DNA of 64,000 nt from Streptomyces sp. GKU 895 (GTDB lineage: Bacteria > Actinomycetota > Actinomycetes > Streptomycetales > Streptomycetaceae). Under the pieces are notes generated by a model, which was not told the origin of the DNA, ran no database searches, and saw nothing but the letters and a program-made list of their open reading frames with translations. Below are positions 26,106-35,197 of the stretch, piece by piece (the first letter of the stretch is position 1; each line of letters begins with the position of its first letter). Made by a program: the position numbers and the translations under genes. Location: contig MWJO01000016.1 in assembly GCA_002027195.1 (NCBI GenBank), positions 1 to 64,000 on the forward strand, given 5' to 3'.

Positions 26106-27070
26106 TCAGTCGTGGTCGCTGTCGTCCGGCCAGATGCCGATGTGGTCCGGCTCCAGTTCCAGGGCCACGCGGTCGCGCATGCCCAGGGCCTCGGTGTACT
26201 CGGCGGGGAGTTGGAGGCGGCCGGCGCGGTCGAGCATCGCGTACTCGCGGGCCACGACCGTCTCGTGGCCGGTCGTCGCGTCGACCTCGCTGCGGCGCAG
26301 GACCTCCGTGGAGGTGCGGCCGTCCCTGATGGCGACCGTGCGGCGGACCTCGTCGGCCACCGTCTGGTCATGGGTGACGATCACGATGGTCGTGCCGAGC
26401 TGTTCGTTCGCGGTGCGGAACGCGGCGAAGATCTGTTCCGCGGTCTGGGAGTCGAGTTCGCCGGTGGGTTCGTCGGCGAGGAGGACCGCGGGGGCGTTGG
26501 CGAGGGCGACGGCTATCGCGACGCGTTGCTGCTGGCCGCCGGACATCTGGTGCGGGTGGCGGTCGCGGCAGTCCGCGATGTCCAGCAACTCCAGGAGTTC
26601 CAGGGCGCGTTCGGATTTCGCCTTGCGGGTGGTGCGGGTGCGGGTGGCGCCGGAGAGCTGCATCGGGAGGGTGATGTTCTGGGCCGCGGTGAGGTAGGGG
26701 AGCAGATTGCGGGAGGTCTGCTGCCAGACGAAGCCGACGGTTTTGCGGCGGTAGGCGAGGCGGTCCTTCGCGGTCATGGTGAGGAGGTCGTGGCCGGCGA
26801 CGCGGGCCGCGCCCGCGGTGGGGGTGTCCAGGCCGGCGAGGATGTTCATGAGGGTGGACTTGCCGCTGCCGGACGCGCCCACCAGGGCCATGAGTTCGCC
26901 CTCGCGGACCAGGAGGTCGAGGCCTTGCAGGGCTTGGACCTCTATGCGTCCGTGGTGAAGATGCGGACGAGGCGGTCGCAGGTGATGAGGGCGTCGTGGC
27001 CGTAGGTGGGGGTGTTGCGGGCCGCGGTGGCCTTGGTGGTCAGGTCGGCGAGGGTCGGGTTGGTGGTCAC
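26106..27070 (-). CDS. MacB/LolD-type ABC transporter ATPase with C-terminal AbrB-like domain, frame-broken
   Basis: About 321 residues. GTG 27070 (VTTNPTLADLTTKATAARN) has CCGAGGAG upstream; near 26947 one base is missing, after which IEVQALQGLDLLVREGELMA continues. The ABC core is complete: Walker A GASGSGKST, Q-loop VWQQTSRNL, signature MSGGQQQRVAIA, Walker B VLLADEPTGELD, and THDQ. The last 45 residues (YAMLDRAGRLQLPAEYTEAL, RDRVALELEPDHIGIWP) look like a SpoVT/AbrB swapped-hairpin module appended to the ATPase. It belongs to the operon with the two FtsX permeases upstream. Confidence 0.85.
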
Positions 27071-27224
27071 TGGGGTCTCCTCGGGTCGCCGGCCGGGGGT
27101 GGGGGCTGGGCGGGGGTGGGTTCACTGGCCGCGTCGGCGGGGTGCCGCTCTCTTTGGGCCGGGTGCCGACCCAGCGGCACGACTGCCCGCAGCTACGCGC
27201 TCCGCGGGAGGAGCCGGGTGGTGT

Positions 27225-27286
27225 CGTTGTCCGGCTGCGGCGCCGTCGGGGCTGGTCGCGCAGTTCCCCGCGCCCCTTGAGAGCGT
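27225..27286 (-). repeat. Streptomyces intergenic repeat element
   Basis: The segment reads, on the minus strand, GGGGCGCGGGGAACTGCGCG followed by ACCAGCCCCGACGGCGCCGC. I recall this as a dispersed intergenic sequence very frequent in Streptomyces genomes; only one copy is visible here. It lies in the 237-bp gap between the second permease and the ATPase. Confidence 0.45.
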
Positions 27287-27307
27287 CGCCGGACCGTGCG
27301 TCAGCAG

Positions 27308-30015
27308 TCATCGGGCGTCACCCGCTCGCAACTCCGTCACCGACCCCCGTCTCCCCGACCACCACGCCTGTACCCCCGCCACTCCCACCGTCACCAGCAC
27401 CACCAGGGTCGCGGGGAGGGCCAGGGACGTGGGGGACGTGCGGAGTTCCGCTGCTCCCGGGGTGGCCGGGGAGGTCGACAGGGCGATGGTGGTGAGGTCG
27501 ATGCCCGGGGACAGCAGGTGGATCGTTGCCCAGCCTGTCAGGATGCCGCCCGCTGCTGCCAGGAGTGCCTGGGGCAGGGACTCCAGGATCAGGAGGCGGC
27601 GGGCCTGGGAGCGGGTGAGGCCCATCGTGCGGAGGCGGGCCAGGAGGGCCGTGCGTTCCGGGGCGCGCGGAGGAGGGAGAGGAGGAGTGCCAGGACGGCG
27701 TAACCGGCGCCGGCTGCCACCGCTGCCGTGTAGATGTCCTCGGCGCCCGACTGGAGGGGGGAGTTGACGTACCGCGCCCGTTCCTCGGAGCGGGTCTGGA
27801 CGTGGCCCGCGGTGCCCGTCGTCCTGCGCAGGTCCGCGCCGGACAGCCCCGCTCCCGTCAGCAGCACCGTGGTCGGGCGCGCCGAAACGCCGCTCAGGGC
27901 CGACCTGTCCACCACCAGGAACTCCGAGCCGTTCACCGCCGGCGTCCGCTCCCGTACGAGCGTGATGCGGACGGTGATCGTCGTCGTGCCGTCCTCCAGG
28001 AGGACGGGGAAGGGGCGGGTGCCGTACGCCTTCGCGACGGAGGGGGAGGCCAGGGCGGGGAGGAGTCCGTTGCCTCGGGTGCTGGTCAACTCGCCCTCCG
28101 GGTACGGGCCCAGGCCCGTCCTCGCCGCCAACTCCGCGTATCCGTCCGGGTCCACGCCGACCAGCGGTACCGACACGCTGCCGTCCGTCGGCTTCGCCTG
28201 GTACGCGATGCTCGCCTCGGTCAGGGCGGTCACGCCGGGCGCGTGGCGGAGCCGGTCCGCCAGGCCCGGCGGCAGCGGTCCGTCCGCGTCGACGCGGGCG
28301 TCCGCGCCCACCGCCAGCAGCGCCGCCTGGTCGCGGGCCTCGGACACGCCCGTCAGGACCGAGCCGCCGAAGGCCGCCGTGGTCAGGGCGGTCAGCAGGG
28401 CCAGCAGGGGCAGGACCGCGGAGGCGGAGGTACGGCCCGCGCGGGCCAGGGAGAGGTGGGCGACCGCCCCGCGCAGGCGGCCGGCGGGGCGGGCCAGGCC
28501 GCGCAGCGGGAACGGGTAGAGGCGGACCAGGACCAGGGCCGCGATCACGCCCGTCAACGCCGGTGCGACGTAGGCCAGTTCATCGCCGGACGAGCCGCGT
28601 CGGCGCAGGGTCTCCACCGCCGCCACGGCCAGCACCAGCAGCGTCAGCTCCGCCACCGTACGGCGCCGGGACGGCCGTAGCGTCGCCACGTCCTCGCGGC
28701 CGGTGTGCACCCGGACGACCCGGTGCGCCACCGCCGCGCGCAGCGGGAGCGCGGCGCAGGCCACGGCCGTGATGGCGGCGGCCGCGGCGACGGCGTACGT
28801 CGCTCTGCCCTCGGGGATCGCCAGCACGGCCGCCGTCAGACCGAGGGCGCCGGCCGGGACGGCGACCGTGGCCGTCTCGGCGAGGAGGCGTCCGGCGAGG
28901 CCGCGCAGGGACGCACCGCGGGCCCGCAGCAGCGCGAGTTCGCTGCGGCGGCGGTCGGCGGCGAGGCCCCCCGACATGAGCAGGACGACCGCGGCGACCG
29001 TACCGGCGCCGACCGCGGCCACCGCGACCAGTGGGGAGACGCCCTCGCGGAGCCGGGAGTAGGCGGTCAGGACCTCGCTCAGATCGGTGTCCGTGTCCAT
29101 GAGGCCGCCGGTGACCGAGCGGGCCTGCTGGAGGGCCGGGCCGGACTCCAGGGAGGCGACGGCGGTCTTGAGGCGCTCCACGTCGTAGGCGTGCAGGGAG
29201 CCCATCGCGGGCGCCAACTGCCAGTAGCGCCACGGGTTTCCGGGGGTGCCCAGCATCGCGGGTGCCGACTCGGGGGCGAGCAGCAGGGCGCCGAGCCAGA
29301 ACTTGTCGGCGTCCGAGCTCGGACCCGGCATCCGGATCAGGGCGGGCTTGCGGAGGAGCGGTTGGCCGGACCAGAAGGCGCCGGACGGGGCGCGCGGGGT
29401 GACGATGCCGGTGACCCGGACGGCCAGCGGCCCGCGCGACTCGCCGGGTACGTGGATGACCGAACCGACCTTGATGTGCAGGGACTTGGCGGTGGCGGCG
29501 CTGACCGCGGCCTCCACCTCCGGTGTCGTCGCGTCGGCCGCGGCGGCGGGTCCGCGCGGCAGCCGGCCCTCGACCGAGCGGACGTGGTCGGCGAGGCCCT
29601 GCTGGGCGACCAGGGCGACCTGCGCGGGTGTTCCGGTCGGCCGCGGGATCCAGGGGTCGGGCACCTCCATGTTGGTGGAGGTGCGCACGCCGTACGTCGA
29701 CTGGTGGCGGTCGGCGACGAGCGGCTTCTCGACCGTGGCCAGGATCTTCTCGTACTGCTCGGCCAGGGTGGCGGGGCGCAGGTCCTGGGCGGACAGGAGG
29801 CCGTACTCGGGCTGGGCGTACAGCTGGATCGAGGTGCGGTCGGCGCCGGCCCGCTCGACGGCCCGGTGCAGGCCTTCGTCGGCGTACCGGTCCAGGGCTC
29901 GGGGCAGGGCGGCGGCGAGGCAGGCGGTCAGCGCCACCAGCAGGGCCAGGGCGAGGGCCGTGCCGGGGGCGGTGCGCAGCCGGGTGCGGACCCAGGGGGC
30001 CACGGTCGCCGTCAC
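27308..30015 (-). CDS. FtsX-like ABC transporter permease (second of pair), frame-broken
   Basis: About 902 residues when joined. N-terminal membrane anchor, large extracytoplasmic domain, then FtsX/MacB permease regions (VVLLMSGGLAADRRRSELAL with LRARGASLRGLAGRLLAETA; a second near the end: LRTMGLTRSQARRLLILESL). Close to 27664 the frame shifts by one base inside RAAPERTALL. GTG 30015 overlaps the stop of the 97-codon repeat ORF (GTGA). Such actinobacterial twin permeases with a LolD-like ATPase export lipoprotein-like or antimicrobial substrates; the substrate is not known here. Confidence 0.85.
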
Positions 30016-30305
30016 CGCACCGGCCCCTGTCGCCCGACCGTCCCAGCCGACTTCACCGCACCTGGTCCCTGACGCTCGACCGGCCTGGCTGGCGTCGCGG
30101 CGCTTGGCCCCTGTCGCTCGCCCGTCCCAGCTGACGTCACCGCACCAGGCCCCTGTCGCCCAGCCACCCCAGCTGACGTCACCGCACCAGCTCCCCTTCG
30201 CGCGCCCGTCCCAGCCGACGTCACCGCACCAGGCCCCCGTCGCCCAAGCACCCCAGCCGATGTCACCGCACCCAGCCCCCCTCGCACGACCGTCACGGAC
30301 GCCAT
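30012..30305 (-). CDS. 97-residue protein of 14-residue repeats, coupled between two permeases
   Basis: The frame consists of a 14-residue unit repeated about six times, e.g. RRGPGAVTSAGTGA, RRGAGAVTSAGVAG, RQGPGAVTSAGTGE, RQGPGAVKSAGTVG (42-bp DNA period). ATG 30305 begins 1 bp after the stop of the upstream permease gene, and its TGA overlaps the GTG start of the next permease by 4 bp, which is how real operon genes are arranged here. It is basic, Gly/Ala/Arg-rich, with no signal or membrane segment. I know no relative. It could instead be a non-coding minisatellite whose period happens to keep frame. Confidence 0.5.
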   Translation of the reverse strand: MASVTVVRGGLGAVTSAGVLGRRGPGAVTSAGTGARRGAGAVTSAGVAGRQGPGAVTSAGTGERQGPSAATPARPVERQGPGAVKSAGTVGRQGPVR

Positions 30306-30306
30306 G

Positions 30307-33300
30307 TCACTCGCCCCCCTGTTCCCGCAGGGACACCAGTGGGTTCGCCCGGCGCAGTGCGAGGACGGCGGTGACGGTCAGTGGTGTCACCGCGACCGCC
30401 GTCAGCAGCAGGGCCACCTGTCCCACCGGCAGTTCCACCAGCACCTCCGGTACGGGGCGGGTCGCGTCGGAGGTCAGGAGGATCAGCGGGATCACCGCCC
30501 GGGCCAGGACCGTCCCCAGCGCGGCGCCCACCAGCAGCGCCAGCGTCACCAGGACGCCCTGCTCGACGGCGATGGTGCGGGCCAGCCGGCGGCGTGGGGC
30601 GCCCAGGGCGCGCAGCACCGCGAACTCGGAGTCCCGCTCCCGCAGCGAGCCCGCCGCGCTGACCGCGAAGCCGAGCGCGGCCAGCGCCGCCGCCACCCCG
30701 GCCGCCGCGGTGAACGCCGCCTCCGGTCCCGCTCCGAACGGGTCGTCGCGCAGCTCCTCGGCGATCTCGTCGCGGACGACGACCTGCGCGGGGTCCAGGT
30801 CCGGGCGGGCCCGCAGCGCCGCAGCGACCGAGGACGGCCGTTCCGTCTCCAGCCACCACTCCGTCGGCGTGACACTCTCGCCGTACTTGGCCTCCAGCAC
30901 CCGGTTCACGGACCGCAGATCGACCAGCAGCGCCCCGCCGGTCTCGCTTCCCGTCGTGGGCAGCGCCCGGACGGCGGCGACGATCCGCACCGGCAGCGAC
31001 CGGCCGCCGAACGTCACGTCCATGCGCTGCCCGGTGCGGGCGCCCGCCGAGTCGAGGAAGCGGTCGGTGGCGACGGCGGTGATCTGCGGTGCCGCGGGCT
31101 GCTCGGCCTGGAGGCGGACGGTCAGCGAGGCCAGGGTCCAGGTGTCCTCGCGCGGGACGTAACCGGTGCCGTACGCCACGGCCGATCCGCTCACGCGGGG
31201 CGGGTCGGGTGTGTTGCTGCGGTCCGGGGTCTCCGAGGTGTTGTCGGTGAGGGTGCGGGCCGTCCAGGCGGTGGGCAACCCGACCCGCTTTTCAGCACCT
31301 TGGGCCGTCACAGCGGTCAACGCGTCCAGTGAGAAACGCTGTTGCTCCGCCCGCCCGCGCGGCACCGGCAGCACCAGCTGGACGTCGGTCAGCAGCAACT
31401 TCCCCGGCGGTACCGCCAGTTCCAGCGGGTGGGGGCGGCCGTCGGCCGCGAGGGACCCGGCCGGAAGCCGGTACGGGGTGCCGTAGCGGTCCTCCAGGGT
31501 GACCGTCACGTCGGCGCTCGTGCCCGGTGCCGAGCCGCGCAGGGTCGCCGTCAGGCGGAGGCGGGCGCTGCCCTCGGGGACGGCCGCCCCCGCCGACGCC
31601 CCCTTCGGGCCGAGCCCGGTCAGCAGGGGCCGTACCGGCTCGGAGGACAGATCCCGGCGCAGCAGCATGGAGTCCGCGGCGTGCGCGGTGTCCAGGGCCA
31701 GCACGGTCGCCGAACGGCCGCCGGACAGGGGCAGTTCGCCACGGACCGCCGGCGCGGCCTCGCGTACGTGGGGGACGGCGGCGTAGGCGTCGGTGCGGCC
31801 GAGGTCGTCCTCGCCGTTGGCCAGCACCCGCACCGGCACGCCCGCGCGGAAGTCGGCCTGGTCGTCCTGCGAGCGGCCGAAGGAGGCACCCTGCCCGATC
31901 GCCAGCACGCCCAGCGCCACGGCGAGCACCAGCAGCAGCACCGGACCCGCGCCGCGCATCGGACGCCGCCCGATCTGCCAGCCCGCGAGGGCCGCGGCGA
32001 GGCCCCGACCGGCCGCGCCCGGCGTTCGGCGAGCCGGGCCAGCGGGGGCAGCAGCCGCAGGGTGAGGACCGTACCGGCGAGCAGCGCGAGGGCGGGGGGC
32101 GGCGACCAGCAGCGGGTCGACGCCCAGGGTGCCGGAGCTGTCGTCGGTCACCGCGCCCGTGGTCTGGCGGCCCAGCTGCCAGTACGCCACCCCGGCCACC
32201 ACCAGCAGCCCCACGTCCGCGCCCGAGCGCAGCGCGCCGGGCAGCGCGCGGGCCCGGCCGGTCGCGAAGGACGACGTCAGCGCGGGCAGTGTCACCGCCA
32301 GCGCACAGCCCAGCGCCACACCCGCCGCCACCAGCCACACCCCGAACGACCCGGCCGCCGGCACGTCCAGATCGAGGCCGATCCGGGACAGCGCGCCCTG
32401 CCCGGCCAGCAGCCGGGTCAGCGGCCCCGCCAGCAGTGGCGCGCACGCCACCGCGGGCACCGCGAGCAGCAGCGCCTCCAGCGCGGCGAGCCCCGCGACC
32501 CGTGGCCGGGAGGCGCCGCGCGCCCTGAGCAGCCGGGTCTCGCCCGTGCGTTCGGCGCTCAGCAGCCGGGCCACCAGCAGCAGCGCACAGCCCGCGAGGA
32601 GCGCGAGCTGGAGCGCGACGATCAGCAGGGTGGAGCGGGAGACCAGCAGCGAGCGGTCGACGCCGTCGAGGACGGCCGGCAGATCGGTGTGCGCGGCCGT
32701 GGTGCCGCTGAGCGCGGCCGCGCCGCGCAGCGCAGCGCTGCCGTCGCGGGCCGCGTCGCGCAGGGCGCCGATCCGGCCGGTCGTCAGGGTCGAGAAGTCG
32801 GCGGTCGCGAGCCACGCCGAGGGCCCGGCGCTGACCTTGCCGCCGGTCAGGGTCTCGGGGGCGGCGAGTAGCGGGCCGTACGTGGTGAAGTCGAGCTTGT
32901 TGACGCCGCGGCCGTGGAGATCGTCCAGGAGCTGCCAGTACGGGGCGTCCGCGCGGGCGGGGCGGTAGAGGCCGACGACGTCGACCGTCACCTTCGGGCC
33001 GCCGAGGCGGTCGACGAGGGTGAGGCGGGCGCCCGGCCTCAGCTTCAGCAGCCGGGCGGCGCTCCGCGGCAGCGCCACCTCACCGGCGGCGGCCGGCGCG
33101 TGGCCGTCCGTGATCCGCACCTGGGAGGTGTCCAGGGCCGCGAAGTGGGTGAGATCCGGGTCCCCGGACCGCGCGGCGGGCGGCTGGAGCGAGCGGGGCA
33201 GCGCGTACGGGCCCGACTTCAGCAGCGTCCGCACGGTGACCGGCAACCCCTCGAAGGTCTTCCGGGCGCCTTCGCGTACGGCGGTGTCGGCGGCGGCACG

Positions 33301-33528
33301 GGACGCGGCCGGGACGTCCGCCTTGACGACCAGGGCGGTGTCCGCGGCGTTGTGGGAGTCCGCGAGCGAGTGGCGCAGGGCGGCGTCGCCGATCGCGCCC
33401 GAGTACGCGGTGAGCGTCGCCAGGACCGCCGTCGTCAGCAGTACGGTCAGCAGCGCGGCGGCGAGCAGCGGACGATGCGCCCGCGCCCGCTGAAGGACGA
33501 ACCTCGCGAACCCCCCGTACCACGCCAC
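30307..33528 (-). CDS. FtsX-like ABC transporter permease (first of pair)
   Basis: 1073 residues. N-terminal helix (LLAAALLTVLLTTAVLATLT), a large extracytoplasmic region, then membrane segments (LLIVALQLALLAGCALLLVA; VLLLVLAVALGVLAIGQGA) and a C-terminal FtsX domain (FAVLRALGAPRRRLARTIAV, LVTLALLVGAALGTVLARAV). First gene of the operon followed by the repeat ORF, the second permease and the ATPase. Between about 32010 and 32100 the expected hydrophobic sequence (ALALLAGTVLTLRLLPPLAR) appears in another frame, so two compensating single-base errors in C-runs are likely; the frame stays open throughout. Confidence 0.88.
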   Translation of the reverse strand: MAWYGGFARFVLQRARAHRPLLAAALLTVLLTTAVLATLTAYSGAIGDAALRHSLADSHNAADTALVVKADVPAASRAAADTAVREGARKTFEGLPVTVRTLLKSGPYALPRSLQPPAARSGDPDLTHFAALDTSQVRITDGHAPAAAGEVALPRSAARLLKLRPGARLTLVDRLGGPKVTVDVVGLYRPARADAPYWQLLDDLHGRGVNKLDFTTYGPLLAAPETLTGGKVSAGPSAWLATADFSTLTTGRIGALRDAARDGSAALRGAAALSGTTAAHTDLPAVLDGVDRSLLVSRSTLLIVALQLALLAGCALLLVARLLSAERTGETRLLRARGASRPRVAGLAALEALLLAVPAVACAPLLAGPLTRLLAGQGALSRIGLDLDVPAAGSFGVWLVAAGVALGCALAVTLPALTSSFATGRARALPGALRSGADVGLLVVAGVAYWQLGRQTTGAVTDDSSGTLGVDPLLVAAPRPRAARRYGPHPAAAAPAGPARRTPGAAGRGLAAALAGWQIGRRPMRGAGPVLLLVLAVALGVLAIGQGASFGRSQDDQADFRAGVPVRVLANGEDDLGRTDAYAAVPHVREAAPAVRGELPLSGGRSATVLALDTAHAADSMLLRRDLSSEPVRPLLTGLGPKGASAGAAVPEGSARLRLTATLRGSAPGTSADVTVTLEDRYGTPYRLPAGSLAADGRPHPLELAVPPGKLLLTDVQLVLPVPRGRAEQQRFSLDALTAVTAQGAEKRVGLPTAWTARTLTDNTSETPDRSNTPDPPRVSGSAVAYGTGYVPREDTWTLASLTVRLQAEQPAAPQITAVATDRFLDSAGARTGQRMDVTFGGRSLPVRIVAAVRALPTTGSETGGALLVDLRSVNRVLEAKYGESVTPTEWWLETERPSSVAAALRARPDLDPAQVVVRDEIAEELRDDPFGAGPEAAFTAAAGVAAALAALGFAVSAAGSLRERDSEFAVLRALGAPRRRLARTIAVEQGVLVTLALLVGAALGTVLARAVIPLILLTSDATRPVPEVLVELPVGQVALLLTAVAVTPLTVTAVLALRRANPLVSLREQGGE

Positions 33529-33725
33529 CCCGTCACCCGACCCCCGTCGTGACCGTCAACCCCCGCCACGGTCCGTCGCGTTGTCCAGACCTCCGGGCGA
33601 TGCTGGCGATGCTGTCAGAGGGAAGCGGGGGCGGGTAAGCGGTTGTGCCCCGGACTTGACCGGATCGTGATCGGAATTCGGCGTCGTACGACCGGAATCC
33701 GGGACTCAGTGCACGCGCGCCGGGA

Positions 33726-34130
33726 TCAGCCCTCGGTGTTCACCATCGAGGCCGCCGCGTACGTCAGGTAGTTCCACAGCGTGTGCTCGTGCTCCTCGGA
33801 CAGGCCGAGCTCGTCCACCGCCACCCGCATGTGCTTCAGCCACGCGTCGTGCGCCGCCCGGTCCACCTGGAACGGGGCGTGCCGCATCCGCAGCCGGGGG
33901 TGGCCGCGGTTCTCGCTGTACGTCGTCGGACCGCCCCAGTACTGGATGAGGAACAGCGCCAGCCGCTCCTCGGCCGGGCCCAGGTCCTCCTCGGGATACA
34001 TGGGCTTCAGGAGCGGGTCGTCGGCCACACCCTCGTAGAAACGTCGGACGAGGCGGCGGAAGGTCTCCTCCCCGCCGACCTGCTCGTAGAAGGTCTCCGT
34101 CTGAAGCGTGCCGCGCCGAATCTCGTTCAC
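33726..34130 (-). CDS. glbO: Group II truncated haemoglobin (trHbO)
   Basis: 134 residues, typical for trHbO. EQVGGEETFRRLVRRFYEGV begins the two-on-two globin fold; FLIQYWGGPTTYSE contains the distal-side tyrosine region, RLRMRHAPFQV the proximal His, and HDAWLKHMRVAVDEL the conserved TrpG8. The group binds oxygen and NO and has been tied to redox and membrane protection. GTG 34130 (NEIRRGTLQTETFYEQ) is the first start. It is transcribed away from the methyltransferase gene across a 68-bp shared promoter region. Confidence 0.93.
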   Translation of the reverse strand: MNEIRRGTLQTETFYEQVGGEETFRRLVRRFYEGVADDPLLKPMYPEEDLGPAEERLALFLIQYWGGPTTYSENRGHPRLRMRHAPFQVDRAAHDAWLKHMRVAVDELGLSEEHEHTLWNYLTYAAASMVNTEG

Positions 34131-34198
34131 CCGTCCATCGTCTCAGACGGAGGGAACCAGGACTTGGGGCTTAGGACCTTCCGCAGGACAGTGGAGGT

Positions 34199-35188
34199 AT
34201 GGGTGCGCACGCTCTCCACAAAGACCTGGAAGACCTGGCCGCCGAGGCGCGGGCCGAGCTCGTGGACCGGATCGACGCGAGCGGGGCCTGGGCGGACGAC
34301 CCGGTGTGGCGGGAGACCTTCGCGGTCGTACCGCGGCATCTGTTCGTGCCGTACTACTACGTGGGCGTCGTGGGCGGTCACGAGCGCCGCTGGGGCGAGA
34401 GCCCGGACCCCCGCGCCCGGGAACGCTGGGTGCGCGGCGCCTACGCCGACGCCCCGCTGGCCACCCGGCTGCGCGACGGCGAGCTGGTCTCCTCCAGCAG
34501 CCAGCCGTCCCTCATGGCGATGATGCTGGCGGCCCTGGAGGTCGAGGACGGCGACCGGGTCCTGGAGATCGGCGCCGGTACGGGATACAACGCGGCGCTG
34601 CTCGCCCACCGGCTCGGCGACGACGACCTCGTCACCACCGTCGACCTGGAGCCGGAGATCACCGAGGCGGCCCGGCAGCATCTGGCCGCCGCAGGACATC
34701 ACCCGGTCGTCGTCACCGGCGACGGCGCCCGCGGGGTGCCCGAGCGCGCCCCCTTCGACCGGATCATCGCGACCTGCGCCCTGACCTCGATCCCGCCGGC
34801 CTGGCTCGCCCAGTGCAACCCCGGCGCCCGCGTCCTGGCCCCGCTGGCCACCGGCCTGATCGTGCTGACCGTCCGGGACGCGGGGTACGCCGAGGGGCGC
34901 TTCCTGCACACGCCCGCCTACTTCGTGCCGCTGCGCGGCGAGGGGCGGCCGGAGCCGGAGCCCGCCTCGCTGGGCGGGGTGCCGCGCCGGGCACGGGAGG
35001 ACGAGCTGTTCCGCTTCCTGCTGGACCTCACCCGGGGCAGCCTCACGCCGCAGGAGGCGTATCAGCTCTGGGAGCGGGAGGGGCGGCCGCCGCGCCGGCG
35101 GTACGGCCTGACGGTGAGCGGCGGGAACGAGTGGGCGTGGCTGGACGAACCGGAGGGGCCGTACGCGTGGCCCCTCCGCCTGCCCTGA
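34199..35188 (+). CDS. Pcm-type (protein-L-isoaspartate) methyltransferase-like protein
   Basis: 329 residues. A Pcm-like Rossmann methyltransferase: VPRHLFVPYYYVG, SSSSQPSLMAMMLAAL, motif I VLEIGAGTGYNAALLAHR, TVDLEPEITEAARQHL, and FDRIIATCALTSIPPAWLAQ. The C-terminal 110 residues are an actinobacterial extension. It may repair isoaspartyl residues, but relatives in Streptomyces also modify peptides (for example in RiPP pathways), and no precursor gene is evident. ATG 34199 follows GTGGAGGT. Confidence 0.85.
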   Translation: MGAHALHKDLEDLAAEARAELVDRIDASGAWADDPVWRETFAVVPRHLFVPYYYVGVVGGHERRWGESPDPRARERWVRGAYADAPLATRLRDGELVSSSSQPSLMAMMLAALEVEDGDRVLEIGAGTGYNAALLAHRLGDDDLVTTVDLEPEITEAARQHLAAAGHHPVVVTGDGARGVPERAPFDRIIATCALTSIPPAWLAQCNPGARVLAPLATGLIVLTVRDAGYAEGRFLHTPAYFVPLRGEGRPEPEPASLGGVPRRAREDELFRFLLDLTRGSLTPQEAYQLWEREGRPPRRRYGLTVSGGNEWAWLDEPEGPYAWPLRLP

Positions 35189-35197
35189 GGTGTCGTC

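Noticed and set aside
30304..32871. Plus-strand frames opposite the first FtsX permease
   Set aside because: Gln/Arg/Gly-rich shadow translations without start signals.
34199..35188. RiPP cluster based on the Pcm-like methyltransferase
   Set aside because: No precursor peptide, cyclase or transporter is adjacent; neighbours are a globin and the FHA gene.
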